A DNA stretch of 64,000 nt from Mycolicibacterium komanii (GTDB lineage: Bacteria; Actinomycetota; Actinomycetes; Mycobacteriales; Mycobacteriaceae), in NCBI RefSeq assembly GCF_001050035.1, contig NZ_CVTA01000012.1:43098-107097 (forward strand). Reading direction: 5' to 3'. Positions 15,003 to 24,167 of this stretch are shown here, piece after piece (positions within the stretch are counted from its first letter, which is position 1; every line of letters begins with the position of its first letter). The notes under the pieces are model-generated. The model saw nothing but the letters and a program-made list of their open reading frames with translations. It ran no database searches and was not told where the DNA came from. The position numbers were made by a program, and so were the translations under genes.

Positions 15003-15896
15003 GTGGAATCGACAACCCCAACGCATTCCCGTGAACCGGCGAAAAGTCGGCGCGCGTCGACCGTCGTCGCCGTCGTCGCGGTGTTTCTGATCGCTTATCT
15101 CGGCACAGCCTTCGCCTACTGGTGGTTGTCGGCTTCGTCCCAGGAGCTGGAGCCGCCGGATCTGCAGAACCGGTCGGAAACCGTCGTGCTCTTCACCGTG
15201 CAGTCGCTCAAGACGGTCGACCGCAAGCTCGATGTGAAGGCCTTGGTCATCCCCCAGGACTCCCTGGTGGACCCACGCCTCGACGTCCTCACCACCGACA
15301 TCACCGTGCGCATCTTCCCGTTCAACACCTCGGGCGACCTTCGTTGGCCGGCAGGCGAATCCCCCGGCGAAGAGGCGACGAGCCTCGACCTCAGCGGTGA
15401 ATCCGACATCTGGCCGTTCGACACCTACAGCACCGAATTCATCAGTGCCGACGTGATGGTCGGCTCCGGCGATGAACGCGAGTTCGTACCTGCGCGAGTG
15501 GAATTCGAAGGCTGGGTCGACGGTTGGTCGCTTACTCGCACCGACGGGCCGGCGTCGGCGGATTCGGTCGGTGGCGGCGACTCGGTGAAGGTCACCTTGA
15601 AACGGGCGCTCGGACCGCTGACCTTCGACATCGGTATCTGCCTGGTGCTGATTGCGTTACCTGCCCTGGCGGTGTTCACGACGTTCCAAGTGGTGACGGG
15701 CCGCAAGGAGTTTCAGTTGCCACTGCTCACCTGGTATGCCGCAATGCTTTTCGCGGTCGTCCCGCTGCGAAACATCCTGCCGGGAGCCCCGCCGCCGGGC
15801 GCCTGGGTCGACCAGCTTCTGGTGCTGTGGGTCATCGTCGCGCTTGTCTCGTCGATGGTCGCCTACGTCGTGCACTGGTATCGCAAGGTGCCCTGA
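15003..15896 (+). CDS. DUF4436 membrane protein
   Basis: A 297-residue protein from a GTG at 15003. An N-terminal membrane segment at about 22-43 (VVAVVAVFLIAYLGTAFAYW) is followed by an extracytoplasmic beta-rich domain (VLFTVQSLKTVDRKLDVKALV, then TVRIFPFNTSGDLRWPAGE). Three C-terminal membrane helices lie at about 207-226, 238-256 and 266-287. This arrangement, with the YSTEF and FEGW landmarks in the outer domain, is that of DUF4436, a family found mainly in mycobacteria with no assigned function. It converges on the SDR gene with a 4-bp gap. Confidence 0.8.
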   Translation: MESTTPTHSREPAKSRRASTVVAVVAVFLIAYLGTAFAYWWLSASSQELEPPDLQNRSETVVLFTVQSLKTVDRKLDVKALVIPQDSLVDPRLDVLTTDITVRIFPFNTSGDLRWPAGESPGEEATSLDLSGESDIWPFDTYSTEFISADVMVGSGDEREFVPARVEFEGWVDGWSLTRTDGPASADSVGGGDSVKVTLKRALGPLTFDIGICLVLIALPALAVFTTFQVVTGRKEFQLPLLTWYAAMLFAVVPLRNILPGAPPPGAWVDQLLVLWVIVALVSSMVAYVVHWYRKVP

Positions 15897-15900
15897 TCGC

Positions 15901-16791
15901 TCAGAGGGGCAGCGTCGTACCGGTTTCCTTCTCGGCGAACTCCCACAGCCTGCTGGCGTCGTCGTAATCGCACGCGACCGCGCCCCGACCACTGAGCGTC
16001 GGCCCACCCTTCAAGCCGTACCGGCTGTCGATGCCGACATAGCTGCCGGGCGGGATCGGCTCGGTGATGCAGTACAACGACGGCGCGGCGCCCGCGTCGA
16101 GGTCGTTGGCGAGCACCCGCGCCACCGTCTTGACCACTCCGTGAAACGCCGCCATGACCGGCTTTTCCGAGACGTTGGACAGGTTCGACGCCACCCAGCC
16201 GGGATGCGTCAGGTAGCTGGTGATCGGCGAGCCGGCCTCACGCAACCGGCGATCGAGCTGGAGCCCCCACAGCATCACGGCCAGCTTCGACCGGGCGTAC
16301 GCCGGGAACGCCGACCATTTGCTCGAGCGCAGATGCGGGTCGTCGAAATCGAACGTCGCCGACTTGTGCGCGTCGGAGCCCACGTTGATGATTTTCGACC
16401 GCACCCGTCCAAACAGCAGGTTGGTCAACGCGAACGGTCCGAGGAAGTTGGTGCCGAGGGTGATCTCGAAACCGTCGACGGTTTCGCGCCGGTTCTGCGC
16501 GACGAGACCCGCGTTGTTGATGAGGATGTCGACGTCGCCCTCGAGCAACTCGGGGAAGGCGCGCACCGACGACTGATCGGCGAGGTCGAGTTTGACCACC
16601 GACGTGTCCCCGCCCATCTCCGCTGCCCGCTGCGCGCCGAGTTCGGCGTTGCGGACGGCGAGGATCACATGGGCACCCGCACCGGCCAAGGCCCGCGCCG
16701 TCGCCAGCCCGACACCGTTCGTCGCGCCGGTCACGATGATCCGCTGTCCGCTCAGATTGCCCAGCCTGCTCGGCGACCAGTTCGTAGCCAT
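15901..16791 (-). CDS. short-chain dehydrogenase/reductase
   Basis: A 296-residue classical SDR of the retinol dehydrogenase/protochlorophyllide-reductase-like type. It has the nucleotide motif TGATNGVGLA (about residues 21-30), LDLADQSSVR for the adenine pocket, ILINNAG (NNAG motif), INVGSD for the catalytic serine, and YARSK as the Y-x-x-x-K pair. RN after the first strand suggests NADP preference. The C-terminal GLKGGPTL region is typical of this subgroup. Substrate unknown, probably a hydrophobic alcohol or ketone. It is monocistronic, divergent from the SnoaL-like gene. Confidence 0.85.
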   Translation of the reverse strand: MATNWSPSRLGNLSGQRIIVTGATNGVGLATARALAGAGAHVILAVRNAELGAQRAAEMGGDTSVVKLDLADQSSVRAFPELLEGDVDILINNAGLVAQNRRETVDGFEITLGTNFLGPFALTNLLFGRVRSKIINVGSDAHKSATFDFDDPHLRSSKWSAFPAYARSKLAVMLWGLQLDRRLREAGSPITSYLTHPGWVASNLSNVSEKPVMAAFHGVVKTVARVLANDLDAGAAPSLYCITEPIPPGSYVGIDSRYGLKGGPTLSGRGAVACDYDDASRLWEFAEKETGTTLPL

Positions 16792-16865
16792 CGCATGAGG
16801 TTAGCGACGACCCCGGCGCCGGCGATCGTTGACACGACACATCGGTGCTGGTTGTCTACTCGCCG

Positions 16866-17309
16866 ATGAGCGACTCCGCCCGCGAGATCGAGAATCTCGT
16901 CTACGCATACGCCGAGCGAATCGATGCCGGCGACCTCGAGGGCGTGGGCGCGCTCTTCGCCCACGGACGGATCAACGCCGTCGAGAACGGACCGCCGGAG
17001 ACGGTGTTCGAGGGTGCGAACCGGGCACGCGAGATGTTCGAGATGGCGGTGCGCCTCTACGACGACGGCACACCGAAGACCAAACACCTGACCACCAATG
17101 TCACCGTGCACGTCGACGACGAGGCCGGTACCGCCCGCGCGAGCGCCTATTACTGCGTCACGCAGGCGACACCGGACCTACCTCTGCAGGTCATCGTGAC
17201 CGGTCGTTACCGCGACACGTTCCACCGCATCGACGGCGCATGGTGGTTCGACACTCGCACCATCTTCATCGACCAGGTCGGCGACACCAGCCACCACCTG
17301 AAGTTCTAG
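16866..17309 (+). CDS. SnoaL/NTF2-like domain protein
   Basis: A 147-residue protein from the ATG at 16866 (MSDSAREIENLVYAYAERID); a GTG at 16845 would add seven residues. The fold signature is a first helix pair with AERIDAGDLEGVGALFA, then a beta-sheet with HLTTNVTVHVDDEAGTARA, and a closing strand GAWWFDTRTIFID. SnoaL-like proteins form cone-shaped pockets used by isomerases, dehydratases and ring hydroxylase partners. No catalytic Asp/His arrangement is clear enough to name a reaction. Confidence 0.75.
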   Translation: MSDSAREIENLVYAYAERIDAGDLEGVGALFAHGRINAVENGPPETVFEGANRAREMFEMAVRLYDDGTPKTKHLTTNVTVHVDDEAGTARASAYYCVTQATPDLPLQVIVTGRYRDTFHRIDGAWWFDTRTIFIDQVGDTSHHLKF

Positions 17310-17331
17310 GCCGCGACGGCCCGCTTCGCCT

Positions 17332-17589
17332 CTACCACTTCCAGGGCTTGTCCCAGTGTCCTGGCGGCGGCACGCCGGGGATGTGGGCGATATGCCCCGG
17401 CGGCGGAATCTTCGGGATGTGGACATGCACCGGTGGCGGCGCCGGAATGTGGATATGCCCCGGTCCCGGGGGGTGCCACCAGTGGTCGTCGGCGACGGCC
17501 TGGCTCGCGCCGAGGCCGACTGAGGCGAATCCCAGCGCACCGACCATCACGGCTCCGGCCGCTAACCTCTTCATTCCTGTCATCGTCAT
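17332..17589 (-). CDS. secreted His/Pro-rich protein
   Basis: An 85-residue protein from the ATG at 17589, which has GAGAGGAA about 8 nt upstream; extending to 17667 would bury the signal peptide. The signal peptide (RLAAGAVMVGALGFASVGLG) ends near SQAVA-DD. The mature part is short, rich in Pro, His, Gly and Trp, with repeating units such as GPGHIHIPAPP and PVHVHIPKIPPPGHI. The regularly spaced histidines could bind metal. No known domain. Confidence 0.65.
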   Translation of the reverse strand: MTMTGMKRLAAGAVMVGALGFASVGLGASQAVADDHWWHPPGPGHIHIPAPPPVHVHIPKIPPPGHIAHIPGVPPPGHWDKPWKW

Positions 17590-17721
17590 CGTGATTTCCT
17601 CTCGGCAATCTGCCCCCGCCGCTGCTATGAACGCTCGTATTGCAGTCCAACGCGACGCGACCCTCACGACTTCCCCGACAGACCCATCCTGCCATTGCCG
17701 CTCGTCAGGGCGTCAACCGCC

Positions 17722-18618
17722 CTACGGAGCGAACTCGCTGATCACCTCGGCGACCTTGCGCACCTGCTCGATGTCCGAACTCGTTGGAATCAGGTGAATT
17801 TCGTGGGTACCGATGTCCTCGAACCGGCGTAGAACGTCGAGAAGTTCCTGTTCATTGCCCGCCCAACCCGTCGTGGGCGCCATCGCGTCGACGATGTCGC
17901 CGGGAATCCAGTTCATGTACCGCCGCAGATGCCGATGTACCTGCTCGCGGGGCTGCTCACCCTCGCCGATTGCGAACCAGAACGACGTCGCCAGGTGCGG
18001 TGCGGGCTTACCGGCCTCGGCCCAAGCGGTGCGGGCGACGTCGAACAGTTCGTTCTGCCGGTCGACGTCGAGATCGAGAGTCGTGCCTGCCAGCCCGTGC
18101 GCCCATCGGGCCGCACTGCGGACGGTCTTCGGCCCGATCGTGCCGACCAACAGTGTGGGTCCGCCGGGCTGCACCGGCGCCGGACCGACCGGGAGAACGG
18201 ATTCGGTGACCTTCTCCCCCGCCCAGACCCTGCGCATCACCGCGACACGATCGGCCATCCCCCGCATGGTCTGGCCGGCCGGGTCCGCGCCGACCGCCCG
18301 GTAGTCCTCTTCCCTGCCTCCCACGCCCAGCCCGACCGTCAGCCGGCCGCCGCAGAGCATGTCGCCCGTGGCCAGCGCCTTGGCCAGCATCACGGGATCG
18401 TGCAACTGCGGGACCACGACGGTGGTCACAAGCCGGACGCGATCGGTCCACGCGGCGAGCGCCCCGAGCAGCGTCAGCGAGTGCGGGTTGTCGAACGCGA
18501 TGCGCTCGCCCCAGCACAACGACGAGAACGGGCCTTCGTCGATCACCCGAGCCCAGGTCTCGAGCGTCTTCGCATCGAGGTCGGCTTCCATGACCGGCAT
18601 CGTCATTCCGATTTGCAC
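17722..18618 (-). CDS. LLM-class F420-dependent oxidoreductase
   Basis: A 298-residue protein from the GTG at 18618 (VQIGMTMPVMEADL); the frame upstream is only open because it lies opposite another gene. It follows the luciferase-like TIM-barrel pattern: IGMTMPV, then WGERIAF, LLGALAAWTDRVRLVTTVVV, LSKA-like LAKALATGDMLCGGRLTVGLGVG, LVGTIGPKT, and HEIHLIPTSSD near the end. The DMLCGGRLTVGLGVG motif is standard for F420 enzymes of mycobacteria. Substrate unknown. It is divergent from the VOC gene at 18655, leaving only 36 bp for both promoters. Confidence 0.8.
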   Translation of the reverse strand: MQIGMTMPVMEADLDAKTLETWARVIDEGPFSSLCWGERIAFDNPHSLTLLGALAAWTDRVRLVTTVVVPQLHDPVMLAKALATGDMLCGGRLTVGLGVGGREEDYRAVGADPAGQTMRGMADRVAVMRRVWAGEKVTESVLPVGPAPVQPGGPTLLVGTIGPKTVRSAARWAHGLAGTTLDLDVDRQNELFDVARTAWAEAGKPAPHLATSFWFAIGEGEQPREQVHRHLRRYMNWIPGDIVDAMAPTTGWAGNEQELLDVLRRFEDIGTHEIHLIPTSSDIEQVRKVAEVISEFAP

Positions 18619-18654
18619 GACGGCGATTCTGGCACGGCTGGCAGCATGTGGGAC

Positions 18655-19068
18655 ATGGCGATCACCACCACGTCCATCGCGCACCTCCGGCTGACGGTCA
18701 CCGACATCGAACGGTCGCGGGAGTTCTACGAGTCGGTGTTCGGCTGGCGCGTGTTCATCGAGCTCCCGGAGGGCGCCAATGCGGCCACTCGCGAGACGTT
18801 GAGCTTCCTGTACGGCGGCGTCATCTACGACCTCGGTGGCGTCCTGGTCGCTCTCCGGCCGGTGGGCACCGACACCTTCGACGAGAACCGCACCGGCCTC
18901 GACCACGTCGCGTTCCGGCTGACCAGCAAGGACGAACTCGATTCCGCCGAAAGCCATCTCGATGATCTCGGCATCGCCCACGAGCCGATCAAGGACATCG
19001 GCCCGATGTACATCCTCGAATTCCGCGACCCGGACAACATCGCGCTGGAGCTGAGCGCCCCGAAGTGA
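18655..19068 (+). CDS. VOC/glyoxalase-family protein
   Basis: A 137-residue single VOC pair of beta-alpha-beta-beta-beta units: IAHLRLTVTDIERSREFYESVFGW in the first half, LDHVAFRLTSKDELDSAESHL and FRDPDNIALEL in the second. Metal-ligand positions are consistent with a His and Glu set (H10 and H81-type His, final E). The start could also be the ATG at 18646. It could be an epimerase, lyase or ring-cleavage-like enzyme; no substrate can be named. Confidence 0.75.
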   Translation: MAITTTSIAHLRLTVTDIERSREFYESVFGWRVFIELPEGANAATRETLSFLYGGVIYDLGGVLVALRPVGTDTFDENRTGLDHVAFRLTSKDELDSAESHLDDLGIAHEPIKDIGPMYILEFRDPDNIALELSAPK

Positions 19069-19072
19069 CCCC

Positions 19073-20083
19073 TCAGTGGAGCCTGCCGATGATGTCGGCC
19101 GCCGAACCCGGTTTGGCCTCACGGAAGCCGGTACCCGCCCACACGTTGACGCCGTGCGGATCGCCCGCGCGCACGGCCGCCGCCCGCAGCGGGCTGGTCA
19201 GGTAGTGCACCTCGGGGTAACCCAGCGGTGCTTCCTCTTCGTGATCGTCGACGAACCGGTTGCGCAGTCCACGCGCGTAGCGGCCCGAGAACGCTTTCGT
19301 GACAACCGTTTCGGTGAACGCATGGTCTTGTAGTGCGGCGCGGTGCACGGCGCTGCTACCGGCCTCGTCCGCCAGGAGAAATGCGGTGCCGAGTTGTGCG
19401 GCCACCGCACCGGCGCGCCGCACCCGGTCGATGTCGTCGGCGCTCATGAGGCCTCCCGCGGCGACGACGGGCACGTCGACATCGGCGAGCACCGATGCCA
19501 GAAGTCCGTCCAACGGGACGTCGGATGGCCGCGCGGTCGGGTCGAAGGTGCCGCGATGCCCTCCCGCGGCGGGCCCCTGAACGGCCACGGCATCCACGCC
19601 ACGCTCGACGGCTTGCCGCGCCTCGGCCAACGTCGTCACGGTGCCCACCGTCGTGATGCCGGCCGCACGCAGGCGCTGTATCTCCTCGGCGGTGGGGAGG
19701 CCGAAGGTGAACGACGCGACCGCGGGCCTCAGATCGAGCAGAACCTCGAGCTTGCCCGCCCAGGCGTCGTCGTCGAACCGGGGATCACCGAGCGCGGCGC
19801 CGTAGCGTTCGGCGTCGGGGCGCAGGGCCGCGGCGTAGTCGGCGATCGCCCGGGGTGTGGCCGCGGACGGTTGCGGGATAAAGACATTGGCGCCAACCGG
19901 GCCGGTGGTCAGGCTTTGTGCGGCGGTGATGCGCTCGGCGAACGCTTGCGCGGTGAGGTAGCCCCCGGCCACGAATCCCAGGCCACCTGCGGTGCTGCCT
20001 GCGGCGGCGAGCTCGGGAGTCGACGGACCGCCGGCCATCGGTGCAACGAGAATTGCCGTGGTGAGGTCGCGCAGATCGAACAT
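19073..20083 (-). CDS. nitronate monooxygenase / 2-nitropropane dioxygenase family
   Basis: A 336-residue FMN TIM-barrel protein: LTTAILVAPMAGG at the start, AGGLGFVAGGYLT, GANVFIPQ, then VQGPAAGGHRG (glycines and the histidine at the active site), VPVVAAGGLMSADD and AAQLGTAFLLADEAG for phosphate binding. The family oxidises alkyl nitronates with oxygen and an FMN semiquinone, protecting against propionate-3-nitronate-like toxins. Its ATG overlaps the stop of the upstream GNAT gene by one base (TGATG), so the two are coupled. Confidence 0.85.
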   Translation of the reverse strand: MFDLRDLTTAILVAPMAGGPSTPELAAAGSTAGGLGFVAGGYLTAQAFAERITAAQSLTTGPVGANVFIPQPSAATPRAIADYAAALRPDAERYGAALGDPRFDDDAWAGKLEVLLDLRPAVASFTFGLPTAEEIQRLRAAGITTVGTVTTLAEARQAVERGVDAVAVQGPAAGGHRGTFDPTARPSDVPLDGLLASVLADVDVPVVAAGGLMSADDIDRVRRAGAVAAQLGTAFLLADEAGSSAVHRAALQDHAFTETVVTKAFSGRYARGLRNRFVDDHEEEAPLGYPEVHYLTSPLRAAAVRAGDPHGVNVWAGTGFREAKPGSAADIIGRLH

Positions 20084-20610
20084 CAGCGCACCGCCTTGGC
20101 GAAGAGCAGGCAGTCCTGCGGCTCGTCACTGATGTTCGGCAGCAGCGTGTAGCGGGCCAGGCGGCCCTCCAGGTGGAGCCCGTTGCGCCGGAGCAGGTTC
20201 GCCGATGCCTCGTTGTCGACGTGGCAGTACGCCGAGATGCGGTACAGGGTTTGATCACGGTGCGCCTTGTCGAACAGCAGCTGTACCGCCTCGGACATGA
20301 AACCCTGCTTCCACCACGGCCGACCCAGGTAGTAGCCGAAGTCGATGTGGTGCGGCTGCGGTCGCCGCCAGCCGATCGCGCCGATCGGACCGTCGCCGCG
20401 CAGATCGATCAACCAGGTGGTCTCACCACCGGTGTTGAACACTTCGGTGAGGACGCGTCGGGTCTCGCCGACGTCGCGGTGCGTTCGCCACGCCATGTAG
20501 TGCGTCACCTCCGGATCCGACGCGACCCGCTCGAAGAGGGGTTCGGCGTCGTCGAGTGTCGGCGCACGCACCGTGATCCTCGGGCCGTTGAGCACCTCGA
20601 TGTCCGCCAT
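20083..20610 (-). CDS. GNAT-family N-acetyltransferase (RimJ/RimL-like)
   Basis: A 175-residue protein from the ATG at 20610 (MADIEVLNGPRITVRAP). It has the RimJ/RimL-type GNAT layout: LRAPTLDDAEPLF-like first strand and helix, GAIGWRRPQPHHIDFGYYLGRPWWKQGFMSEA for strand 4 and the acetyl-CoA loop, and CHVDNEASANLLRRNGLHLEG for the closing helix. By family it acetylates a protein N-terminus or small amine. Coupled to the downstream nitronate monooxygenase gene. Confidence 0.8.
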   Translation of the reverse strand: MADIEVLNGPRITVRAPTLDDAEPLFERVASDPEVTHYMAWRTHRDVGETRRVLTEVFNTGGETTWLIDLRGDGPIGAIGWRRPQPHHIDFGYYLGRPWWKQGFMSEAVQLLFDKAHRDQTLYRISAYCHVDNEASANLLRRNGLHLEGRLARYTLLPNISDEPQDCLLFAKAVR

Positions 20611-20665
20611 GGGTCCATCGTGCATCGTTGCCGGGTGCACCACCACGGTGGTTGACTGAATCGGT

Positions 20666-21058
20666 ATGGCGATCACGTTCAACCACACCATCGTGGCCGC
20701 GAGAGACCGTGAGGAATCGGCCCGGTTCTTCACCGAGTTGTTCGGGCTACCCCCTGCCGAGGAGTTCGGCCATTTCCTGGCCGTGGGCTTGGCGCACGAC
20801 GCCAGCCTCGATTACGCGCAGGTCGGCCCGGATGAGGAGATCCGCCCGCAGCATTACGCATTCCTGGTGTCCGAGGACGAGTTCTCCGAGATCTACGGCC
20901 GGATCCAAGAGCGGGGCCTGCAGCACTGGGCCGACCCCCGCGGCATGCGGCCGGGCGAGATCAACCACAACGACGGCGGTCGCGGCGTCTACTTTCAGGA
21001 TCCGGCGGGCCACTACCTCGAGATCATCACCCGGCCTTACGGATCCGGCGCCGGCTGA
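20666..21058 (+). CDS. VOC-family protein
   Basis: A 130-residue protein beginning MAITFNHTIVAARDREESARFF, with the second module at QHYAFLVSEDEFSEIYGRI and RGVYFQDPAGHYLEIIT. Metal-ligand candidates are H7, H68-type His and the Glu of LEI. It is similar in architecture to, but clearly diverged from, the VOC gene at 18655. It is divergent from the GNAT gene and convergent with the Rrf2 gene. Reaction unknown. Confidence 0.75.
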   Translation: MAITFNHTIVAARDREESARFFTELFGLPPAEEFGHFLAVGLAHDASLDYAQVGPDEEIRPQHYAFLVSEDEFSEIYGRIQERGLQHWADPRGMRPGEINHNDGGRGVYFQDPAGHYLEIITRPYGSGAG

Positions 21059-21067
21059 CCCGCGACG

Positions 21068-21544
21068 CTAGTTGAGCGAGTGGCCGCGCTTGGTTTCCTG
21101 ATCCCGGTAGTCGTCAGCGAGCTTGCGGACGTGTTTGGGCAGCGCATCGGCGGCGACGTCGGCGACGCTGGTCTGTTCGAGCACCGATCGCATGCTCGCG
21201 CGCAGTGCACGCCAGACGTCGGTCAGCGGCGTCGTCGGGCCGGTGTACGGCAGGTCGCCGAGCCCGATGTCACGGACGCTGGCAAGCGGGCCGTCGATGC
21301 AGCGCAACACGTCGGCGAGGCTGATGTCCTTCGCCGGGCGGGCCAGCTCGTAGCCGCCCTCACGGCCGCGGTGGCTGCGCACGAGGCGGTCGGTGCGCAG
21401 CGCCGCGAGGATGTCGACCAGGAACTGCGGCGGAATGCCCTGCGCTTTGGCGAGATCGTCGGTGGTGACGAGGATGCCCTCGTCAGCGGTGGCCAGCTGC
21501 ACCATTGCGCGAACGGCGTACTCCGCTTTGGCCGACATGCGCAT
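21068..21544 (-). CDS. Rrf2-family transcriptional regulator of the cys operon (Rv1287-like)
   Basis: A 158-residue regulator from the ATG at 21544; a TTG at 21556 is also in frame. The winged HTH is clear: [39 protein letters not shown], and wing [24 protein letters not shown]. The middle region lacks the three-cysteine Fe-S cluster of IscR/NsrR. It therefore belongs with cluster-free Rrf2 proteins such as CymR, which sense cysteine metabolism through a partner or O-acetylserine. It is the last gene of cysD-cysNC-cysQ-rrf2, 8 nt after cysQ, matching Rv1287 beside cysDN in M. tuberculosis. Control of sulfate activation is inferred. Confidence 0.8.
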   Translation of the reverse strand: MRMSAKAEYAVRAMVQLATADEGILVTTDDLAKAQGIPPQFLVDILAALRTDRLVRSHRGREGGYELARPAKDISLADVLRCIDGPLASVRDIGLGDLPYTGPTTPLTDVWRALRASMRSVLEQTSVADVAADALPKHVRKLADDYRDQETKRGHSLN

Positions 21545-21552
21545 GGACACAG

Positions 21553-22284
21553 TCAATCACGAGTGACGGCGAGCACCGCTTCGGCAAGCTCGGGCCGGCA
21601 GACGATGAGGTCGGGCAGCAGCGGGTCGGGCCGGTTGTAGAGCAGCGGCGACCCGTCGATGCGGGAGGTGTGCAGGCCGGCGGCGCGGGCGACCGCGACA
21701 GGCGCCGCCGAGTCCCACTCGTACTGCCCACCCGCGTGCACGTACACATCCGACAGACCCTGCACGACGGATGCGACCTTCGCCCCCGCCGAACCCATTT
21801 CGACCAACGCGCCGCCCAGCGCGTCGCGCACGGCGAGCGCGACAGCAGGCGGCCGTGTGCGCGACACGACGATCCGCGGCGTGTCGGGGGCGGCGGGTGG
21901 TTGCGGTACCGCGGGCGTGCTCAACGTGATGCCCTGCGCCGGTAGCGCCACCGCGCCCGCGACGAGTTCACCGCTCTCCCACAGCGCGACGTGCACGGCC
22001 CAGTCGTCGCGCCCGAGTTCGGAGAATTCCCGGGTGCCGTCGAGGGGGTCGACGATCCAGACGCGTTCGGCGCGCAAGCGAATGGGGTTGTCGGCACCCT
22101 CCTCCGACAGCACCGCATCGTTCGGCCGTTCGGTCGCCAGGGCCTCCATCAGGAAGTCGTGGGAACGCTTGTCCCCGGCAGCTTTTCGCTCGGGCCCGGT
22201 GGCGTCGGCCAGCTCGGTGCGCACGTCGAGCAGGAGCTGTCCCGCCGCTGTGGCCAGCTGTGCAGCGAGATCGTGATCGCTCAC
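21553..22284 (-). CDS. cysQ: CysQ-like 3'(2'),5'-bisphosphate nucleotidase
   Basis: A 243-residue inositol-monophosphatase-superfamily protein from the GTG at 22284, which overlaps the cysNC stop in GTGA. Metal-site motifs are in order: SEEGAD (first Glu pair), [12 protein letters not shown] (the DPLDGT signature) and [19 protein letters not shown] (the WD-x-A-A motif). By family it hydrolyses 3'-phosphoadenosine 5'-phosphate or PAPS, draining the by-product of sulfate reduction or sulfation. Its position directly after APS kinase supports that role. The M. tuberculosis Rv1285-Rv1287 block, as I recall it, has no phosphatase here, so this may be a second copy. Confidence 0.8.
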   Translation of the reverse strand: MSDHDLAAQLATAAGQLLLDVRTELADATGPERKAAGDKRSHDFLMEALATERPNDAVLSEEGADNPIRLRAERVWIVDPLDGTREFSELGRDDWAVHVALWESGELVAGAVALPAQGITLSTPAVPQPPAAPDTPRIVVSRTRPPAVALAVRDALGGALVEMGSAGAKVASVVQGLSDVYVHAGGQYEWDSAAPVAVARAAGLHTSRIDGSPLLYNRPDPLLPDLIVCRPELAEAVLAVTRD

Positions 22285-24167
22285 TGACGGTCTTCCAGCA
22301 GTGCGATCACCATGTCCGCCAACTCCTCGGGGTCGCGGTCGGGGGTCAGCCGCAGGTCGGGATGCTTCGGTCGCTGGTAGGGACTGTCGATTCCGGTGAA
22401 GTGGGTGATCTCGCCGGCGCGGGCCTTGGCGTACAGGCCCTTCGGGTCGCGTCGCTCGCAATCCTCCAGGGGCGTGTCGCAGAAGACCTCGAAGAAGTCG
22501 AGGCCCGCCTCGGTCGTCACCTTCCGCGCCAGCGCGCGGTGCTCCTCGAGCGGGCTGATCGCGGGCACCAGCACCACCTGTCCGGAATCGGCGAGGATCG
22601 CCGCAACGTGAGCCAGCCTGCGCTGGTTCTCGGCGCGGTCGGCCATCGAGAAGCCGAGGTCGGCGTTGAGCCCGTGGCGCAGGTTGTCACCGTCGAGAAC
22701 GTAGGCGGGAACGCCCTTTTCGATCAGCTTCTGCTCGACCAGCATCGCCACCGACGACTTGCCCGAACCCGACAGACCGGTGAACCACACCGTCCTGCCC
22801 TTGCTCAGGCGGTCCTCGGCCTTGCACAGCGACTCGTGTCGGACGGTGTTCGGGCTCGAGGTGCGGGCGGTGACCTGCGGCAGGATCATGCCCGCCGCGA
22901 CCGTGCCGTTGGTGTGCGGATCGATCAGGATGAACGAGCCGGTGGCCGCGTTGCGGCTGTACTCGTCGAGCAGCAGCGGCGTCTGCGTCCGCAGCGAGAT
23001 GCGGCCCAGCTCATTGAGTTTGAGCGCGGTCGCTTCCTTGTCCCGGTGCAAAGTGTTGACGTCGAGCCGGTAGTCCAACGCCGTCACCCGCGCCCGCGTC
23101 GTGCGGGTGGTGTGCTTGATCAGGTAGTCGCGGCCGGGTTCCAACGCGGACCCGTCGGCCATCCAGCAGACGGTGGCGTCGAATTCCTGTGCCACCCGGG
23201 GCTGATTGTTCGGACGAGCGATCAAATCGCCGCGCGAGATGTCGATGTCGTCGGTCAGGCTGATCGCCACCGCCATGGGCGGGAACGCCTCGTCGATCGG
23301 ACCGTTGGGACCCTCGATCGCCGAGATGCGTGACGTCAGACCGGCGGGCAGCACGACGACGTCGTCGCCGACTCTCATCACCCCGCTGGCGACGGTGCCC
23401 GCGTAACTGCGGTGGTCGTGGTGTTCCAGCGACTGCGGGCGGATCACGTACTGGACGGGGAACCGGACGTCGACGAGATTGCGGTCGCCGGCGATGTACA
23501 CCTCTTCGAGGTGTGCCAGCAGCGGCGGGCCCTCGTACCACGGCGTCTTGTCGGATTTGGTGACGACGTTGTCGCCGTTGAGCGCCGACAGCGGAATCGT
23601 CGTCACATCATGGATGTCCAAGCGCGCGGCGAAGTCGTGGAAGTCGTCGCGGATCTTCTCGAATCGCTCTCTGTCCCAATCGATCAGGTCCATCTTGTTC
23701 ACGGCGAGCACGATGTGCCGGATGCCGAGCAGCGACGCGAGGAACGCGTGACGACGCGACTGCTCGAGCAGGCCGTGGCGCGCGTCCACCAGGACGATCG
23801 CCAGCTGCGCGGTCGACGTACCCGTGACCATGTTGCGGGTGTACTGGATGTGCCCCGGAGTGTCGGCGATGATGAATTTGCGCTTGGGCGTTGCGAAGTA
23901 GCGGTAGGCGACGTCGATCGTGATGCCCTGCTCACGCTCGGCCCGCAGGCCATCGGTCACCAGCGCGAGATCGGTGTAGTCGTGACCGCGCTCCTTGGAC
24001 GTCCGCTCGACGGAAGCCAATTGGTCTTCCATGACGGCCTTGGAGTCGAACAGCAGGCGCCCGATGAGCGTCGACTTGCCGTCGTCGACGGACCCCGCGG
24101 TGGCGATCCGGAGCAGCGTCGCGGCGGGCCGCGAATTGGCGGCCGGCCGCTCGGTGGTGCTCGTCAT
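22281..24167 (-). CDS. cysNC: bifunctional sulfate adenylyltransferase subunit 1 / APS kinase
   Basis: A 628-residue fusion. Residues 1-430 are the GTPase CysN: P-loop GSVDDGKSTLIGR (about 25-37), DTPGHIQYTRNM (G3), NKMDLIDW (G4), then two beta-barrel domains. Residues about 450-628 are APS kinase CysC: P-loop GLSGSGKSS, LDGDNLRHGLNADLGFS, and the FCDTPLEDCERRDPKGLY substrate loop. CysN couples GTP hydrolysis to APS formation by CysD; CysC phosphorylates APS to PAPS. The ATG overlaps the cysD stop by one base and the stop overlaps the cysQ start, so the subunits are translationally coupled. Confidence 0.95.
   Translation of the reverse strand: MTSTTERPAANSRPAATLLRIATAGSVDDGKSTLIGRLLFDSKAVMEDQLASVERTSKERGHDYTDLALVTDGLRAEREQGITIDVAYRYFATPKRKFIIADTPGHIQYTRNMVTGTSTAQLAIVLVDARHGLLEQSRRHAFLASLLGIRHIVLAVNKMDLIDWDRERFEKIRDDFHDFAARLDIHDVTTIPLSALNGDNVVTKSDKTPWYEGPPLLAHLEEVYIAGDRNLVDVRFPVQYVIRPQSLEHHDHRSYAGTVASGVMRVGDDVVVLPAGLTSRISAIEGPNGPIDEAFPPMAVAISLTDDIDISRGDLIARPNNQPRVAQEFDATVCWMADGSALEPGRDYLIKHTTRTTRARVTALDYRLDVNTLHRDKEATALKLNELGRISLRTQTPLLLDEYSRNAATGSFILIDPHTNGTVAAGMILPQVTARTSSPNTVRHESLCKAEDRLSKGRTVWFTGLSGSGKSSVAMLVEQKLIEKGVPAYVLDGDNLRHGLNADLGFSMADRAENQRRLAHVAAILADSGQVVLVPAISPLEEHRALARKVTTEAGLDFFEVFCDTPLEDCERRDPKGLYAKARAGEITHFTGIDSPYQRPKHPDLRLTPDRDPEELADMVIALLEDRQ

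Noticed and set aside
17929..18654. N-terminal extension of the VOC protein at 18655
   Set aside because: The upstream open frame lies entirely opposite the F420 oxidoreductase gene and has no domain.
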